Of a stretch of DNA of 64,000 nt, positions 25,073-33,422 are shown in pieces. The notes beneath the pieces are model-generated. The model had not been told where the DNA came from. It saw only the letters and a program-made list of their open reading frames with translations, and made no database searches. Positions within the stretch are counted from its first letter, which is position 1, and the number at the start of each line of letters is the position of its first letter. The stretch is from positions 1-64,000 of the forward strand of contig MPMM01000005.1 in assembly GCA_002238505.1 (NCBI GenBank). The letters run 5' to 3'. The DNA comes from SAR202 cluster bacterium bin22. GTDB taxonomy: Bacteria; Chloroflexota; Dehalococcoidia; Lucifugimonadales; UBA3495. A program made the position numbers and the translations under genes.

Positions 25073-25252
25073 CAGGCCAACAGGTTTGAAATGATGACTG
25101 CTAAATCTGTATCGTCACTCCGGCCTTGAGCCGGAATCCAGACAGGTTGCGAATGGTCAACTGCAGTGCACAAGAGGGGCTCTGGATTCCGGCTTTCGCC
25201 GGAAGGACGGTTATACCCCAGCCCATCGTTACAATGCTGTTGAACTACCAGC
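25071..25252 (+). repeat. ~180-base dispersed composite repeat, copy 1
   Basis: The element starts AGCAGGCCAACAGGTTTGAA and contains two palindromic CGGCCTTGAGCCGGAATCCA/TGGATTCCGGCTTTCGCCGG units. It ends near CAATGCTGTTGAACTACCAG. The same order of blocks is found inverted at 37993-38168 and in an interrupted form at 55972-56255. No gene is encoded. Confidence 0.8.
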
Positions 25253-25443
25253 CATCCGTAAGTCCACGAGGGTCCAAGGGTCGGATTGCTATTCGGGGAC
25301 ACAGGTAAGTACTCGCGAAAAACTCGAATAGTACGATCTTCCAGCGCCGATTGAGCCGGGACCCGTTGACCATCTGCCCAGTCGCTTAGCGAAGACTGTA
25401 AAGCATGGCGGTCAAAAAATTGAAGAGCGAAAGGAGTACTGAG

Positions 25444-26160
25444 ATGAACCTTCTTTCTACCAACAAACTCGGGGCAATATCGCTGATTGTCGGACCAACC
25501 CTCGCCTTCGTGATGTTCCTGATTCAGCCTGGCGGCATTCTCCTGGATACGGCGCCCCTGTCGGACCCCGCCGGTCTTATGGAAGCCTGGCAGGGCAATC
25601 CCGCCATGGTCAAAATCACCAGCGGACTGATCATGCTGGGACTGGCGCTCATGGCTTTCGGCATGTACGAGGTGCATGTTGCGCACCGGGGAAGTCGGGG
25701 CGATGGTCTGAACATGGCCGGTCTGGCATTGATCTCCGTGGGAGTAATTGCGTGGATGGCAGTGCAGTCCCTGGTGATCACCATGTCCAGCGCCCTGCCT
25801 TTCCAACCGGATGTAGCGCAGGGGGGGTGGGCTGCCGAGTTCTCCTCTTCCGCATGGAGTTCAATCTACATTATCCGAATGTCCCTGCTCTTGTCCGGCG
25901 GCGTCGCCGTCAGTGCGGGGCTGCTGTTGTTCGCACTCAGCGTGTTGATAGATTCCCGGGGGACCGTGTTCAACATCCTGACCTGGCTGGCGGCCCTTGC
26001 CGGCCTGGTTGGAACCGTGGCATGGGCAGTGGCAATCTTCGAATCCAGCATGCTGGATTCGGCATCCTCCCTTGGCCGGGGCATGTACCTCTTCTACGTC
26101 GTGTGGCTGATAACCCTGGGGCTGCGCCTGGCGAAGGAAGAGGAAAGAGGCGAGGTCTAA
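25444..26160 (+). CDS. Multi-pass membrane protein, unknown
   Basis: This 238-residue protein has about six hydrophobic helices (for example ISLIVGPTLAFVMFLI, SGLIMLGLALMAFGMY, SLLLSGGVAVSAGLLLFALSVL, GMYLFYVVWLITLGLRL). I recognise no family. The ATG at 25444 follows AGGAG at good spacing; an upstream ATG in frame lacks one. It is convergent with the TIR-domain gene. Nothing visible indicates transported substrate or partner. Confidence 0.7.
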   Translation: MNLLSTNKLGAISLIVGPTLAFVMFLIQPGGILLDTAPLSDPAGLMEAWQGNPAMVKITSGLIMLGLALMAFGMYEVHVAHRGSRGDGLNMAGLALISVGVIAWMAVQSLVITMSSALPFQPDVAQGGWAAEFSSSAWSSIYIIRMSLLLSGGVAVSAGLLLFALSVLIDSRGTVFNILTWLAALAGLVGTVAWAVAIFESSMLDSASSLGRGMYLFYVVWLITLGLRLAKEEERGEV

Positions 26161-26282
26161 GGGGCAGGGAGAGCGACGAACCGGCTACCGGGCGCGGGGA
26201 ATGCGGGTTGCACGCCAGGCTCAGGCGTACCCTTTCCCCGCTTACCCTTTCGCCATTTACTTGTGACCTGACCCCTGCCGGA

Positions 26283-26699
26283 TCAGTTTGACGGCGCAGA
26301 TCCGGGGGAAGGTCTCATCGCGAGCCCCTTCCGCAATGATTCTGCCGGGTCTTCCGCCAGCCCCACCAGGTCAATGTACTCCACCCCTGGCAGAGCCATC
26401 TCAACGTCGCACTCCCGAACCCGCACCGGAATAAGGATGCCCAGGGTGGCGGTAGGGTCCTGGGCACAGGCGGCCTGCCACTCGGGGCGGTCGAGATTTT
26501 CGGCCAGGAAGTCGGGAGAGAGGACGGCGATGGTGGCGTCGGCGATGGCGCTGACGGCGAACATTTCCAGGATCATGCTGGACCGGGCCCAGTAGTCGTA
26601 GGACTGGAGTTCAAAGGTGTGTCCTGATTCCTGAAGGCACTCACCAATCCACTCGGCCCACTTCTGGTCGGCAGCGTGGTAGGCCACGAAATAGTCCAT
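26283..26699 (-). CDS. Stand-alone TIR-domain protein
   Basis: This 138-residue protein is essentially one TIR domain: DYFVAYHAADQKWAEWIGECLQ at the start, then a long middle helix, IAVLSPDFLAE, RPEWQAACAQDP and LIPVRVRECD. The pattern resembles TIR domains at the N-terminus of larger STAND-type proteins, but here no further domain follows. TIR proteins can degrade NAD or signal in phage defence; the expected catalytic Glu cannot be assigned securely because W-Q-A-A-C replaces the usual W-C-x-x-E, so activity is open. The ATG at 26699 is chosen over a GTG six codons earlier. No defence partner lies nearby. Confidence 0.75.
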   Translation of the reverse strand: MDYFVAYHAADQKWAEWIGECLQESGHTFELQSYDYWARSSMILEMFAVSAIADATIAVLSPDFLAENLDRPEWQAACAQDPTATLGILIPVRVRECDVEMALPGVEYIDLVGLAEDPAESLRKGLAMRPSPGSAPSN

Positions 26700-26768
26700 A
26701 CTCACCGGCAACCTCACCTGTCCTTTATGACGTATTGCAGAGCAGGGGCGATTCGCGAATCGCCCCTA

Positions 26769-29651
26769 TTACCCCGCATCCACCCGCACCGCGCAGACCT
26801 TGTACTCGGGAATCATGGTGTCGGGATCGTAGGCCGAATTGGTCAGGAAGTTGGCGGCCGACTCGGAGAGTTTGACGAAGGGGATGAAAATTTCCCCGGC
26901 GCGCATCCGGTCGGTGAACAGGGCCCGGCCGGTAAGTTCGCCCCGTCGGGAGGTGACACGTATGGCCTGTCCGTCGGCAATGCCAAACTTCTCCCCATCG
27001 GAGGGGTTGATGGAAACCTCGAGGTCGGGGGAACGGGCCAGAAGGCCTGGCACCCGGCGGGTCATGGTGCCGCCGTGCCAGTGGTAGAGAACCCGCCCCG
27101 TGTTCAGGATGAGGGGGTAACGCCGGCTGGGGCGCTCGTCGGACAGGGGCCCCTGCTCGTAGCCGATAAACCGGGCCCGGGGGCCACGGGGGAAGGAGTC
27201 GGCGTACAGATAGGGAGTGCCGGGGTGGTCGGGAGAAGGGCAGGGCCATTGAATGCCTCCCTCTTTTTCCAGGCGGTCGTAGCTGATGCCGGACAGAATG
27301 GGCGTCAGGCGGGCCATTTCATCGAAGATCTCCGAAGGATGGCTGTAGGTGAACTGTTCCTCTAAAGGCAAGTCCAGCTTGCGGCACATCCGGCGGCCCA
27401 GGTCGCAGATTATCTCCCAGTCGGGACGGCTCCGGCCCCGGGGTTCCACCGCCTTGCGGATGCGCTGGACACGGCGTTCGCTGTTGGTAAAGGTGCCGTC
27501 CTTCTCGGCAAAACTGGTGGCGGGCAGCACTACGTCGGCAATCTGGGCCGTCTCATGCAGGAATATATCCTGCACCACCAGGAACTCCAGCTTGTTGAAG
27601 AGTTCGGCGGCTTCGTTGAGGTCCGGTTCGCTGAGCAGGGGATTTTCGCCGGTGATGTACATGGCCTTGATACCGAAGTCCTCCGCGATGGAACGGACGA
27701 TCTCGGTAATGACCAGGCCCCGCACCCCGGGCAGCGGTACGCCTCCCCAGGCGTCCTCAAACTTGTCCATTACCTCCTGGCGATAGCCCTGGTATCCCGG
27801 CATGTTGTCGGGAATGCAGCCGGCGTCGCCGCAACCCTGGACATTGTTCTGCCCCCGAAGGGGAGACACGCCTGAACCGGGCCGCCCCAGTTGTCCCGTA
27901 ACCAGGGCCAGGTTCAGAAGGCCGTGGGCGTTGGGGGTGCCGTTGGTGTGCTGGGTGATGCCCATGCCCCAGATGAGGCAGGAGCCGGCATACTCCCTCA
28001 CCCCCTGCCCCTCTCCCTGGGGTAGAGGGGAGTCGGATGGCTGTCCCGAGGGGGCGAAGGGGACCCGGTCAGGGATGGGAGGCCTGGCGTACATGCGGGC
28101 CGCAAGCCGCAGGTCACGGGCAGAAACGCCGGTGATTTCTTCGACCCGTTCGGGGGGGTAATTCTCAACTATTCTTTTCCAGTCCTCGAAGCCCTCGGTG
28201 CGGTCGGCTACGAAGGACTGGTCCACCAGGCCCTCGTCCAGGATTATTCTGGCCAGGCCATTCATCAGGGCCACGTCGGTACCAGGGTAGGGACGGAGCC
28301 AGAGGTCGGCGTAGTCGCACATATCGATGCGGCGGGGGTTGATGACAATGAGCTTCGCTCCCCGCTCCACCACGGCCCGGCGCATGCGGGAGGCGGCCAC
28401 GGGATGGTTGGAAGTGGGGTCGCAGCCGATTACCACCAGGCAACCGGCATTCTCGTAGTCGGTGTAGGAGTTACTGGTGGCACCGCTGCCCAGGGTGGCC
28501 AGCATGGCCTCCACCGAGGGGGAGTGGCACAGGCGGGTGCAGTGGTCGATGTTGTTGGTCTGCATGAGCAGACGGGCAAACTTCTGCTGAATGTACCCGT
28601 CTTCGTTGGTGGCCTTGGCGGAACAGAGAGTGCCAAAGTTGTCGTTCCGGTAGTTGACGAGCCGGTCGGTTATCAGGTCGAGGGCTTCGTCCCAGGAGGC
28701 CTCGCGGAATTCTCCGTTCTCCCGAATCAGGGGCGTGGTAAGGCGGTCGGGATGGTGGACGAAGGAGGCGCCGAAGCGTCCCTTCACGCACAGCATGCCG
28801 GCACTGGAGCGGTTGTCGGGATCGTCCTCCACCGCCACGATTTCGTCGCCCTGGCTTATTTGCATTTTGATGCCGCAACCCACGCCGCAGTAGGGGCAGG
28901 TGGTGGAGACGGTCTTTTCCGCCCTCACCCCCGGACCCTCTGCCAAGGGGAGAGGGGGGACGGAAGACTGTTCTTCGAGAGCGATGGACTGGGAGATGGT
29001 GGTTTTGGGCTGGATGGCCCCGGTAGGGCAGACGGACAGGCACTGGCCGCAGGTAGTGCAGATGGACTCGAGCAGGGGCTTGTCCATGAAAGCGCCAATG
29101 CGGCCGGAGGAACCAGCGCCCAGCAAATCGATGGCGCCGATGAACTGGTGCTCTTCCTGGCAGGCATTTACGCAGCGAGCGCACAGGATGCAGGACTCCA
29201 TGCCGATGTTGAAGACGGGGTTGCTGGTGTCCGTCTCTTCCCGTTCCCTGGCCTGCCAGCGGGAGCCGTCAATGCCGTGTTGCCGGGCAGCGCGGGTCAA
29301 CTGGCCGTACTGGCCTTCGCCGCGGATGGCGGAGGTTACCACTGGCTGGGCGGGTTTCTCGGAGGGAAGCATGGCCAGGGTCAGTTCCAGCACTCCGGAG
29401 CGGATACGCTGGACCGCGGGGGTGTCGGTGCGAACAACCATGCCGTCGGCGGCGGGTACCGAGCAGGAAGCGGGAAGGCCGCGCATACCTTCAATCTGGA
29501 CCAGGCAGGTGCGGCAAGCGCCGATGGCCTTCATGTCGGGGTCTTTGCAAAGCTGGGGGAGGTAGGTTGCGGAAGCGTTGACGGCATCCAGAACGGAAGA
29601 ACCGTCGGGAACCTGGACCGCGCTGTCATTGATGGTGATGGAGATGGACAT
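26769..29651 (-). CDS. fdhA: Formate dehydrogenase catalytic subunit (molybdopterin, Cys type)
   Basis: This 960-residue iron-sulfur molybdoenzyme would oxidise formate or reduce CO2. An N-terminal 2Fe-2S domain (Cys35, 46, 49, 63) is followed by CILCARCVNACQE and CTTCGQCLSVCP 4Fe-4S motifs, then TCPYCGVGCG, where the molybdopterin domain begins. The metal ligand is Cys, in HCTRLCHSPSV, where many relatives carry selenocysteine. The layout matches soluble NAD-linked FdhA; NuoF/NuoE-like subunits lie 4 kb away on the same strand. Two palindromic repeats are inserted in frame, giving PPLPLAEGPGVRAE and a ~27-residue segment with SPLPQGEGQGVRE. Confidence 0.93.
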   Translation of the reverse strand: MSISITINDSAVQVPDGSSVLDAVNASATYLPQLCKDPDMKAIGACRTCLVQIEGMRGLPASCSVPAADGMVVRTDTPAVQRIRSGVLELTLAMLPSEKPAQPVVTSAIRGEGQYGQLTRAARQHGIDGSRWQAREREETDTSNPVFNIGMESCILCARCVNACQEEHQFIGAIDLLGAGSSGRIGAFMDKPLLESICTTCGQCLSVCPTGAIQPKTTISQSIALEEQSSVPPLPLAEGPGVRAEKTVSTTCPYCGVGCGIKMQISQGDEIVAVEDDPDNRSSAGMLCVKGRFGASFVHHPDRLTTPLIRENGEFREASWDEALDLITDRLVNYRNDNFGTLCSAKATNEDGYIQQKFARLLMQTNNIDHCTRLCHSPSVEAMLATLGSGATSNSYTDYENAGCLVVIGCDPTSNHPVAASRMRRAVVERGAKLIVINPRRIDMCDYADLWLRPYPGTDVALMNGLARIILDEGLVDQSFVADRTEGFEDWKRIVENYPPERVEEITGVSARDLRLAARMYARPPIPDRVPFAPSGQPSDSPLPQGEGQGVREYAGSCLIWGMGITQHTNGTPNAHGLLNLALVTGQLGRPGSGVSPLRGQNNVQGCGDAGCIPDNMPGYQGYRQEVMDKFEDAWGGVPLPGVRGLVITEIVRSIAEDFGIKAMYITGENPLLSEPDLNEAAELFNKLEFLVVQDIFLHETAQIADVVLPATSFAEKDGTFTNSERRVQRIRKAVEPRGRSRPDWEIICDLGRRMCRKLDLPLEEQFTYSHPSEIFDEMARLTPILSGISYDRLEKEGGIQWPCPSPDHPGTPYLYADSFPRGPRARFIGYEQGPLSDERPSRRYPLILNTGRVLYHWHGGTMTRRVPGLLARSPDLEVSINPSDGEKFGIADGQAIRVTSRRGELTGRALFTDRMRAGEIFIPFVKLSESAANFLTNSAYDPDTMIPEYKVCAVRVDAG
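27995..28075. repeat. In-frame repeat insertion in fdhA (second)
   Basis: The stretch contains CCCTCACCCCCTGCCCCTCT and its palindromic counterpart and encodes an extra Pro/Gly/Ser-rich segment around residues 525-552. The same CCCTCACCCCC...CCCCTCTCCC element occurs between genes near 58072 and 58321. It keeps the reading frame. Confidence 0.6.
28920..28965. repeat. In-frame repeat insertion in fdhA (first)
   Basis: GCCCTCACCCCCGGACCCTC followed by its palindromic half encodes PPLPLAEGPGVRA at about residues 229-244, in the linker just before the TCPYCGVGCG cluster motif. It is the same repeat family as at 58072 and 58321. Confidence 0.65.
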
Positions 29652-29983
29652 GGCTACGGCACCCCTACCCCTATTGCCCAGTCAGTTCGGAAATCGTTGC
29701 GGTTCTTGCCACATATTCTAGCACCCGATTATTCGGGTCAGACAGAGCCTCGAATTGCTATGTAATTTTGTGCCTGGTTCACCTGAAGCGCCTTCCACCA
29801 TCGTCGCAGGCAGCCTTGACGTTATCCCCGTCCCTATAGAGAATAACCTCTCGGGGGTAATCCATATGACCACAGGGTTCAGCCACGATGCAATTCATGG
29901 AGTTAAAGGGGTTGTCTATACCAGCACCAGCGGGCATAATTCGGAATCGCTGGACGGGGATGTTGTAACAGAAAAGGTGAAAA
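29652..29983. other. Spacer between divergent fdhA and exonuclease genes
   Basis: Mostly non-coding and more AT-rich than its surroundings. A minus-strand frame (about 29779-29937 if started at an internal ATG) encodes a hydrophilic peptide with DYPREVILYRDGDNVKAA that could be a small gene, but the ribosome site is weak and I cannot support it firmly. Promoters for both divergent genes should lie here. Confidence 0.35.
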
Positions 29984-30922
29984 ATGGAGTTTGTTGTCGG
30001 CCTAATTGTTGTATCGGCGATAGGCTGGTTCATAGTTAAGCTCATTCGAAGGCCAAGAAAAGTTGAACTGACGGTAACCTACGACGATAACCTGACCCGC
30101 CCCTTCGAAGGGGAAGTATTGCCTGAACCATCACCTACTCATCGGGAGGATGCGATCGCAAAGGCCCGCACCTTACTGAAAGGCAATCCGCTAGTCATCG
30201 ACACGGAGTCAACGGGTATAGGCAAGGAAGACCAAATCATAGAAATAGCGTTAGTAGACCTTGACGGTGAGGTAGTATTTGAGAGCCTTGTTCGTCCTTC
30301 AATTGCAATACACCCGGATGCGCAGGCTATCCACCAGATATTGCCGGAAGAGCTTGCGGAAGCCCCTACATTTTCAGAAATAGTGCCTCAATTGCGAAAG
30401 GTGATCGGGGACAAGGCTCTCGTCGCCTTCAACTACGAATTCGACATCAGGATGATTCGCCAATCTTTGCTGGCTGAGGGAAAGCGACTGCCCAATGGTT
30501 GGGGGCGACTGCGCGGCGAAGTGGAAGACACGAACTGTATTATGAAGCTCTATGCCGAGTATTACGGGCAATGGAACAACTTCCACCATGGTTACCGCTG
30601 GCAAGGCCAACAAAAGGCCCTAGAACAATGTGGTATCACGATTGGCATGCCGGCACACAGGGCCTCAACGGATGCTCTAGGCGCGCTGGCCTTGCTGAAA
30701 CATATAGCCGAGAAGTCCATAGGACTCACAGGCTGGGAACATCGTCAAAGTGTTGTCAGCCCTCTCTCAAATGCCCTCTCCACAAATACGAACCGGCCCA
30801 TTGTTAAACTATGGAGAATAGAGCACATCAACCCACCCCGAATCAGCCAAAAGGAGCAACCATGCCTAACTTTGTACGATGCTACACCGGCCCCGACGGC
30901 AAGTCTCACCTGGAGGACCTGA
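29984..30922 (+). CDS. Membrane-anchored DEDD-type 3'-5' exonuclease
   Basis: This 312-residue protein has one N-terminal membrane helix (residues 3-20) and then a DnaQ/epsilon-like exonuclease domain. VIDTESTGIG holds the first metal pair (Asp73, Glu75), AFNYEFDIRMI the second Asp, and HRASTDALGALALL the His and last Asp of the DEDDh set. It should remove nucleotides from DNA or RNA 3' ends, unusually at the membrane. The last ~20 codons overlap the cupin gene in another frame; that tail looks non-conserved, and a lost stop or frameshift is possible. The gene is more AT-rich than its neighbours. Confidence 0.8.
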   Translation: MEFVVGLIVVSAIGWFIVKLIRRPRKVELTVTYDDNLTRPFEGEVLPEPSPTHREDAIAKARTLLKGNPLVIDTESTGIGKEDQIIEIALVDLDGEVVFESLVRPSIAIHPDAQAIHQILPEELAEAPTFSEIVPQLRKVIGDKALVAFNYEFDIRMIRQSLLAEGKRLPNGWGRLRGEVEDTNCIMKLYAEYYGQWNNFHHGYRWQGQQKALEQCGITIGMPAHRASTDALGALALLKHIAEKSIGLTGWEHRQSVVSPLSNALSTNTNRPIVKLWRIEHINPPRISQKEQPCLTLYDATPAPTASLTWRT

Positions 30923-31230
30923 ACCCACCCTTCGAGTCTTTTGTCGACACCGAAGGAGCGTACGGTGAGGGCACTCCGATGCTGGGAGCCAACGGCGTTA
31001 CCATTCGCATCGCCCAGCCCGGGTACCTGTTGGAGTGGCATTGCGCGCCGCGCCGCCAGTACACCATTACCCTTTCCGGTGTTGCCGAGGTTGAGGTCAG
31101 CGACGGCACCAAGCGGCAGGTGGGCGCCGGAGACGTGCTGCTGGCCGAGGACCTGACCGGAGAGGGACACATAACGCGGGTAATCAGTGACGAGCCCCGC
31201 TATTACATGGTGGTGGCTCTGGACGACTAG
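30862..31230 (+). CDS. Cupin-fold protein
   Basis: This 122-residue single-domain protein has the cupin pattern: EWHCAPRRQYTITLSGVAEVEVSDG and then VGAGDVLLAEDLTGEGHITRV. The first motif keeps one clear His, so metal binding may be incomplete. The function is unknown; such proteins serve as small isomerases, dioxygenases or sensors. GGAG lies seven bases before the ATG at 30862. It begins inside the end of the exonuclease gene and is closed by a hairpin terminator. Confidence 0.8.
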   Translation: MPNFVRCYTGPDGKSHLEDLNPPFESFVDTEGAYGEGTPMLGANGVTIRIAQPGYLLEWHCAPRRQYTITLSGVAEVEVSDGTKRQVGAGDVLLAEDLTGEGHITRVISDEPRYYMVVALDD

Positions 31231-31249
31231 TAACCGAACGATGCCCGGT

Positions 31250-31278
31250 CCCAGCCAATAACTGGCTGGGATCCATTT
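31250..31278. terminator. Hairpin terminator between convergent genes
   Basis: CCCAGCCA (31250-31257) pairs with TGGCTGGG (31263-31270) around ATAAC and is followed by ATCCATTTTC. It would serve the cupin gene, and possibly also the facing monooxygenase gene. Confidence 0.65.
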
Positions 31279-31283
31279 TCCCC

Positions 31284-32441
31284 CTAGCTGACGCTGGAGG
31301 TGCGGCCGGAGACCAATTCCCGCAAGCGGGGGATGAGTTCACGGCCGTATTCTCGGGCATCGTTGAGCGGGTCAAATCCCCGGATGATGAAGGTGGTGCA
31401 GCCCAGGTCATAGTAGGCCAGTAACGATCCGGCCACCTGCCGGGGAGTGCCCACCAGGCAGGTGGTGCTGCCGGCGGCGCCACTGGCCGCAGCAACCGGC
31501 ATCCACAGCCGTTCATCGTGGACGTCGCCTTGGGCAGCGAATTTCAGAAGCCGTCGAGACCCTTCCGATTGCAGACGGGCCGGCTGGCCCGGCACAATGT
31601 TACCCTTGGTTGCCTCCTGCACCCGCTGCAGAATGTCCCCGGCTCTTTCCCACGCCTCATCCTCGGTACTGCCCAGGACGGGCCGCACCGACAGGCTGAA
31701 CTGTATATCCCGGCCGCACTTGCGGGCACGATGGCGGATGTCGGCCACCCGTTCCTGAATTGCGGAACGGGGCTCACCCCACAAGGCAAATACGTCAGCG
31801 TGCTGGCTGCCTACATCCAGGGCAATTTCGGAGGCGCCACCGAAGAACAGGGGGAGGTGAGGCCGCTGGAGGCAATGCACCTGGCTGCTGGTTCCCTTCA
31901 ACCGGTAGAACTCGCCTTCGTAATCGAAGGGTGCGGTGGCGGTCCAGGTCCTGCGGAGGATATCCATGTACTCGCTGGTGCGGCGGTAGCGGGCATCGTG
32001 GTCGAGAAAGTCGCCGTCCCGCTCCTGTTCGATATCGCTGCCGCCGGAAATGATGTGCAGGGCGATGCGGCCGCCGGTAAGCTGGTCCAGAGTCGCCGCC
32101 TTGCGGGCCGCCAGGGTAGGGGCCACAAACCCGGGCCGGTGGGCGATGAGGTAGCCCAGGCGGGTGGTATGGGCGGCGGCATATCCGGCGACCTCGAAGC
32201 CATCGGGGGTGCTGGAGGAGTAGCCCGTCAGCACCATGTCAAAGCCGGCGTCTTCGTGGACCCGGGCGAACTCCAGGATGTAGTCGCCGTCCACCCCCGC
32301 CGGGACTTCGGCTCCCGGGTTGATGCCCCCGCCAAAAACGCTGAGGGTCGCGCCGGAAGTGGCCGCCGCCTCACGCGTGACGCCAATCATGCCGACGATG
32401 CGGAGGGGGTTATCAATTTGCTGGTCTTCGTTCAATGCCAT
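31284..32441 (-). CDS. FMNH2-dependent monooxygenase, SsuD-like LLM family
   Basis: This 385-residue luciferase-like protein resembles alkanesulfonate monooxygenases, which free sulfite from organosulfonates with reduced FMN. Visible are RLGYLIAHRPGFVAPTLAARKAATLDQLTGGRIALHIISGG, the EYMDILRRTW helix, LPLFFGGASEIALDV and CLVGTPRQVAGSLLAYYDLG. The substrate is not proven; relatives act on sulfones and other compounds. No ssuE reductase or ssu transporter lies beside it. It stands alone and converges on the cupin gene. Confidence 0.88.
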   Translation of the reverse strand: MALNEDQQIDNPLRIVGMIGVTREAAATSGATLSVFGGGINPGAEVPAGVDGDYILEFARVHEDAGFDMVLTGYSSSTPDGFEVAGYAAAHTTRLGYLIAHRPGFVAPTLAARKAATLDQLTGGRIALHIISGGSDIEQERDGDFLDHDARYRRTSEYMDILRRTWTATAPFDYEGEFYRLKGTSSQVHCLQRPHLPLFFGGASEIALDVGSQHADVFALWGEPRSAIQERVADIRHRARKCGRDIQFSLSVRPVLGSTEDEAWERAGDILQRVQEATKGNIVPGQPARLQSEGSRRLLKFAAQGDVHDERLWMPVAAASGAAGSTTCLVGTPRQVAGSLLAYYDLGCTTFIIRGFDPLNDAREYGRELIPRLRELVSGRTSSVS

Positions 32442-32596
32442 GGACTTCAGAATTGGCCTTCGGGCAGGTCACAAGGTACTACGATTTAGTAGCTGGCAGT
32501 ATACACGAACCAGCGGGCCCGAGCCTCGCAAGCCGAGTTTGACAACCCTGCTGCCCTTGCTTAATCTCGATTAAGACTGTCAGGACGGAGCCGACC

Positions 32597-32905
32597 ATGA
32601 CTACTGAATCCATGCCAGCTTTCATTGCAGAAGCCAACGAGCTTTATTTGACCGACCCGGCAGGGGCGGTGGTGTTGCTATATGAGGGGACACGGAAGCT
32701 TCGACAGAAAGTGGCAACGAAGCGCCAACCGAGTTCGAAGAGCGAAAGGGACAAGCAGCTTTCTATCCTGGAGTCGGCTCATGGATTGATGGAAGAAATA
32801 CTTGAAGATGCTCAAGAAGGAATTCTTCCCGACCAACTGGAATGGGAACTGGATATGGGCGTAGCAGTGGACATAGTGCGTATTACAAGGAAGTATGGAA
32901 GCTGA
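32597..32905 (+). CDS. Small unknown protein, first of a pair
   Basis: This 102-residue, largely helical, charged protein has no family I recognise. It starts MTTESMPAFIAEANELYLTD and contains AVVLLYEGTRKLRQKVATKRQ and a C-terminal DMGVAVDIVRITRKYGS. The ATG follows GGAG at 32585-32588. It overlaps the next gene by eleven bases (stop TGA at 32903), so the two are almost certainly an operon. Base use is more AT-rich than the flanking monooxygenase and NuoF genes. Confidence 0.6.
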   Translation: MTTESMPAFIAEANELYLTDPAGAVVLLYEGTRKLRQKVATKRQPSSKSERDKQLSILESAHGLMEEILEDAQEGILPDQLEWELDMGVAVDIVRITRKYGS

Positions 32906-33368
32906 GCCGGATATCCAGTTAACCTATAGCAAGCTTTGCCAAGCCCGGCTGGAAACGGCCGGGTCTATTCTGGAGCAACACCCCGCCTGCAGCGAGGAAG
33001 CTGGGAACGAGGCCGTTATAGCCCGCTGCAACATCGCGATGCTGTTGTGGTCGGCAGCAGTGGACGCGGGATCTTCCCTCATGATTCAAGAAAGCCAGCG
33101 CAGGCCCAATGGCAATTCCAGCGAAGTAACAGTTTTTGTTGTCCAGGAAACCGACTCCATTCATCCGGACCTTCGGCTGAAAACACTGTGGCGTCGGCTT
33201 GTTCAACTCCATAACATTCAGCATCGAGCGGACCATCAGCCAAACAGATTTTCGGTCGCCTGCCGTATCTCTTATCGGGCATTCGACGCCTTAAATTCCT
33301 TACTCACGCCCGACTACAAGTTCCCTACAGGATCCTACGGCTGGCTGGCTGAATTTGATTCCGGTTGA
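32895..33368 (+). CDS. HEPN-like protein, second of the pair
   Basis: This 157-residue helical protein has LVQLHNIQHRADHQPNRFSVACRISYRAFDALNSLL near its C-terminus. The arrangement of a short helix, R-A-D-H and a further helix resembles HEPN-domain proteins (pattern of R..ADY type). HEPN proteins are often RNases in toxin-antitoxin or defence pairs; the catalytic Rx4-6H motif is not clearly present here, so this may be a non-catalytic HEPN or only a resemblance. The overlap with the upstream 102-residue gene suggests a two-component unit. Confidence 0.55.
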   Translation: MEAEPDIQLTYSKLCQARLETAGSILEQHPACSEEAGNEAVIARCNIAMLLWSAAVDAGSSLMIQESQRRPNGNSSEVTVFVVQETDSIHPDLRLKTLWRRLVQLHNIQHRADHQPNRFSVACRISYRAFDALNSLLTPDYKFPTGSYGWLAEFDSG

Positions 33369-33422
33369 GTTGGTAGTACCGATGAGACGCCGTTTGCCGA
33401 GAGTGTGGGGTTGTTTGAGCGA

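Noticed and set aside
26769-29651. Selenocysteine in formate dehydrogenase
   Set aside because: The codon at the metal-ligand position is TGC (Cys), not TGA, and the frame has no internal stop.
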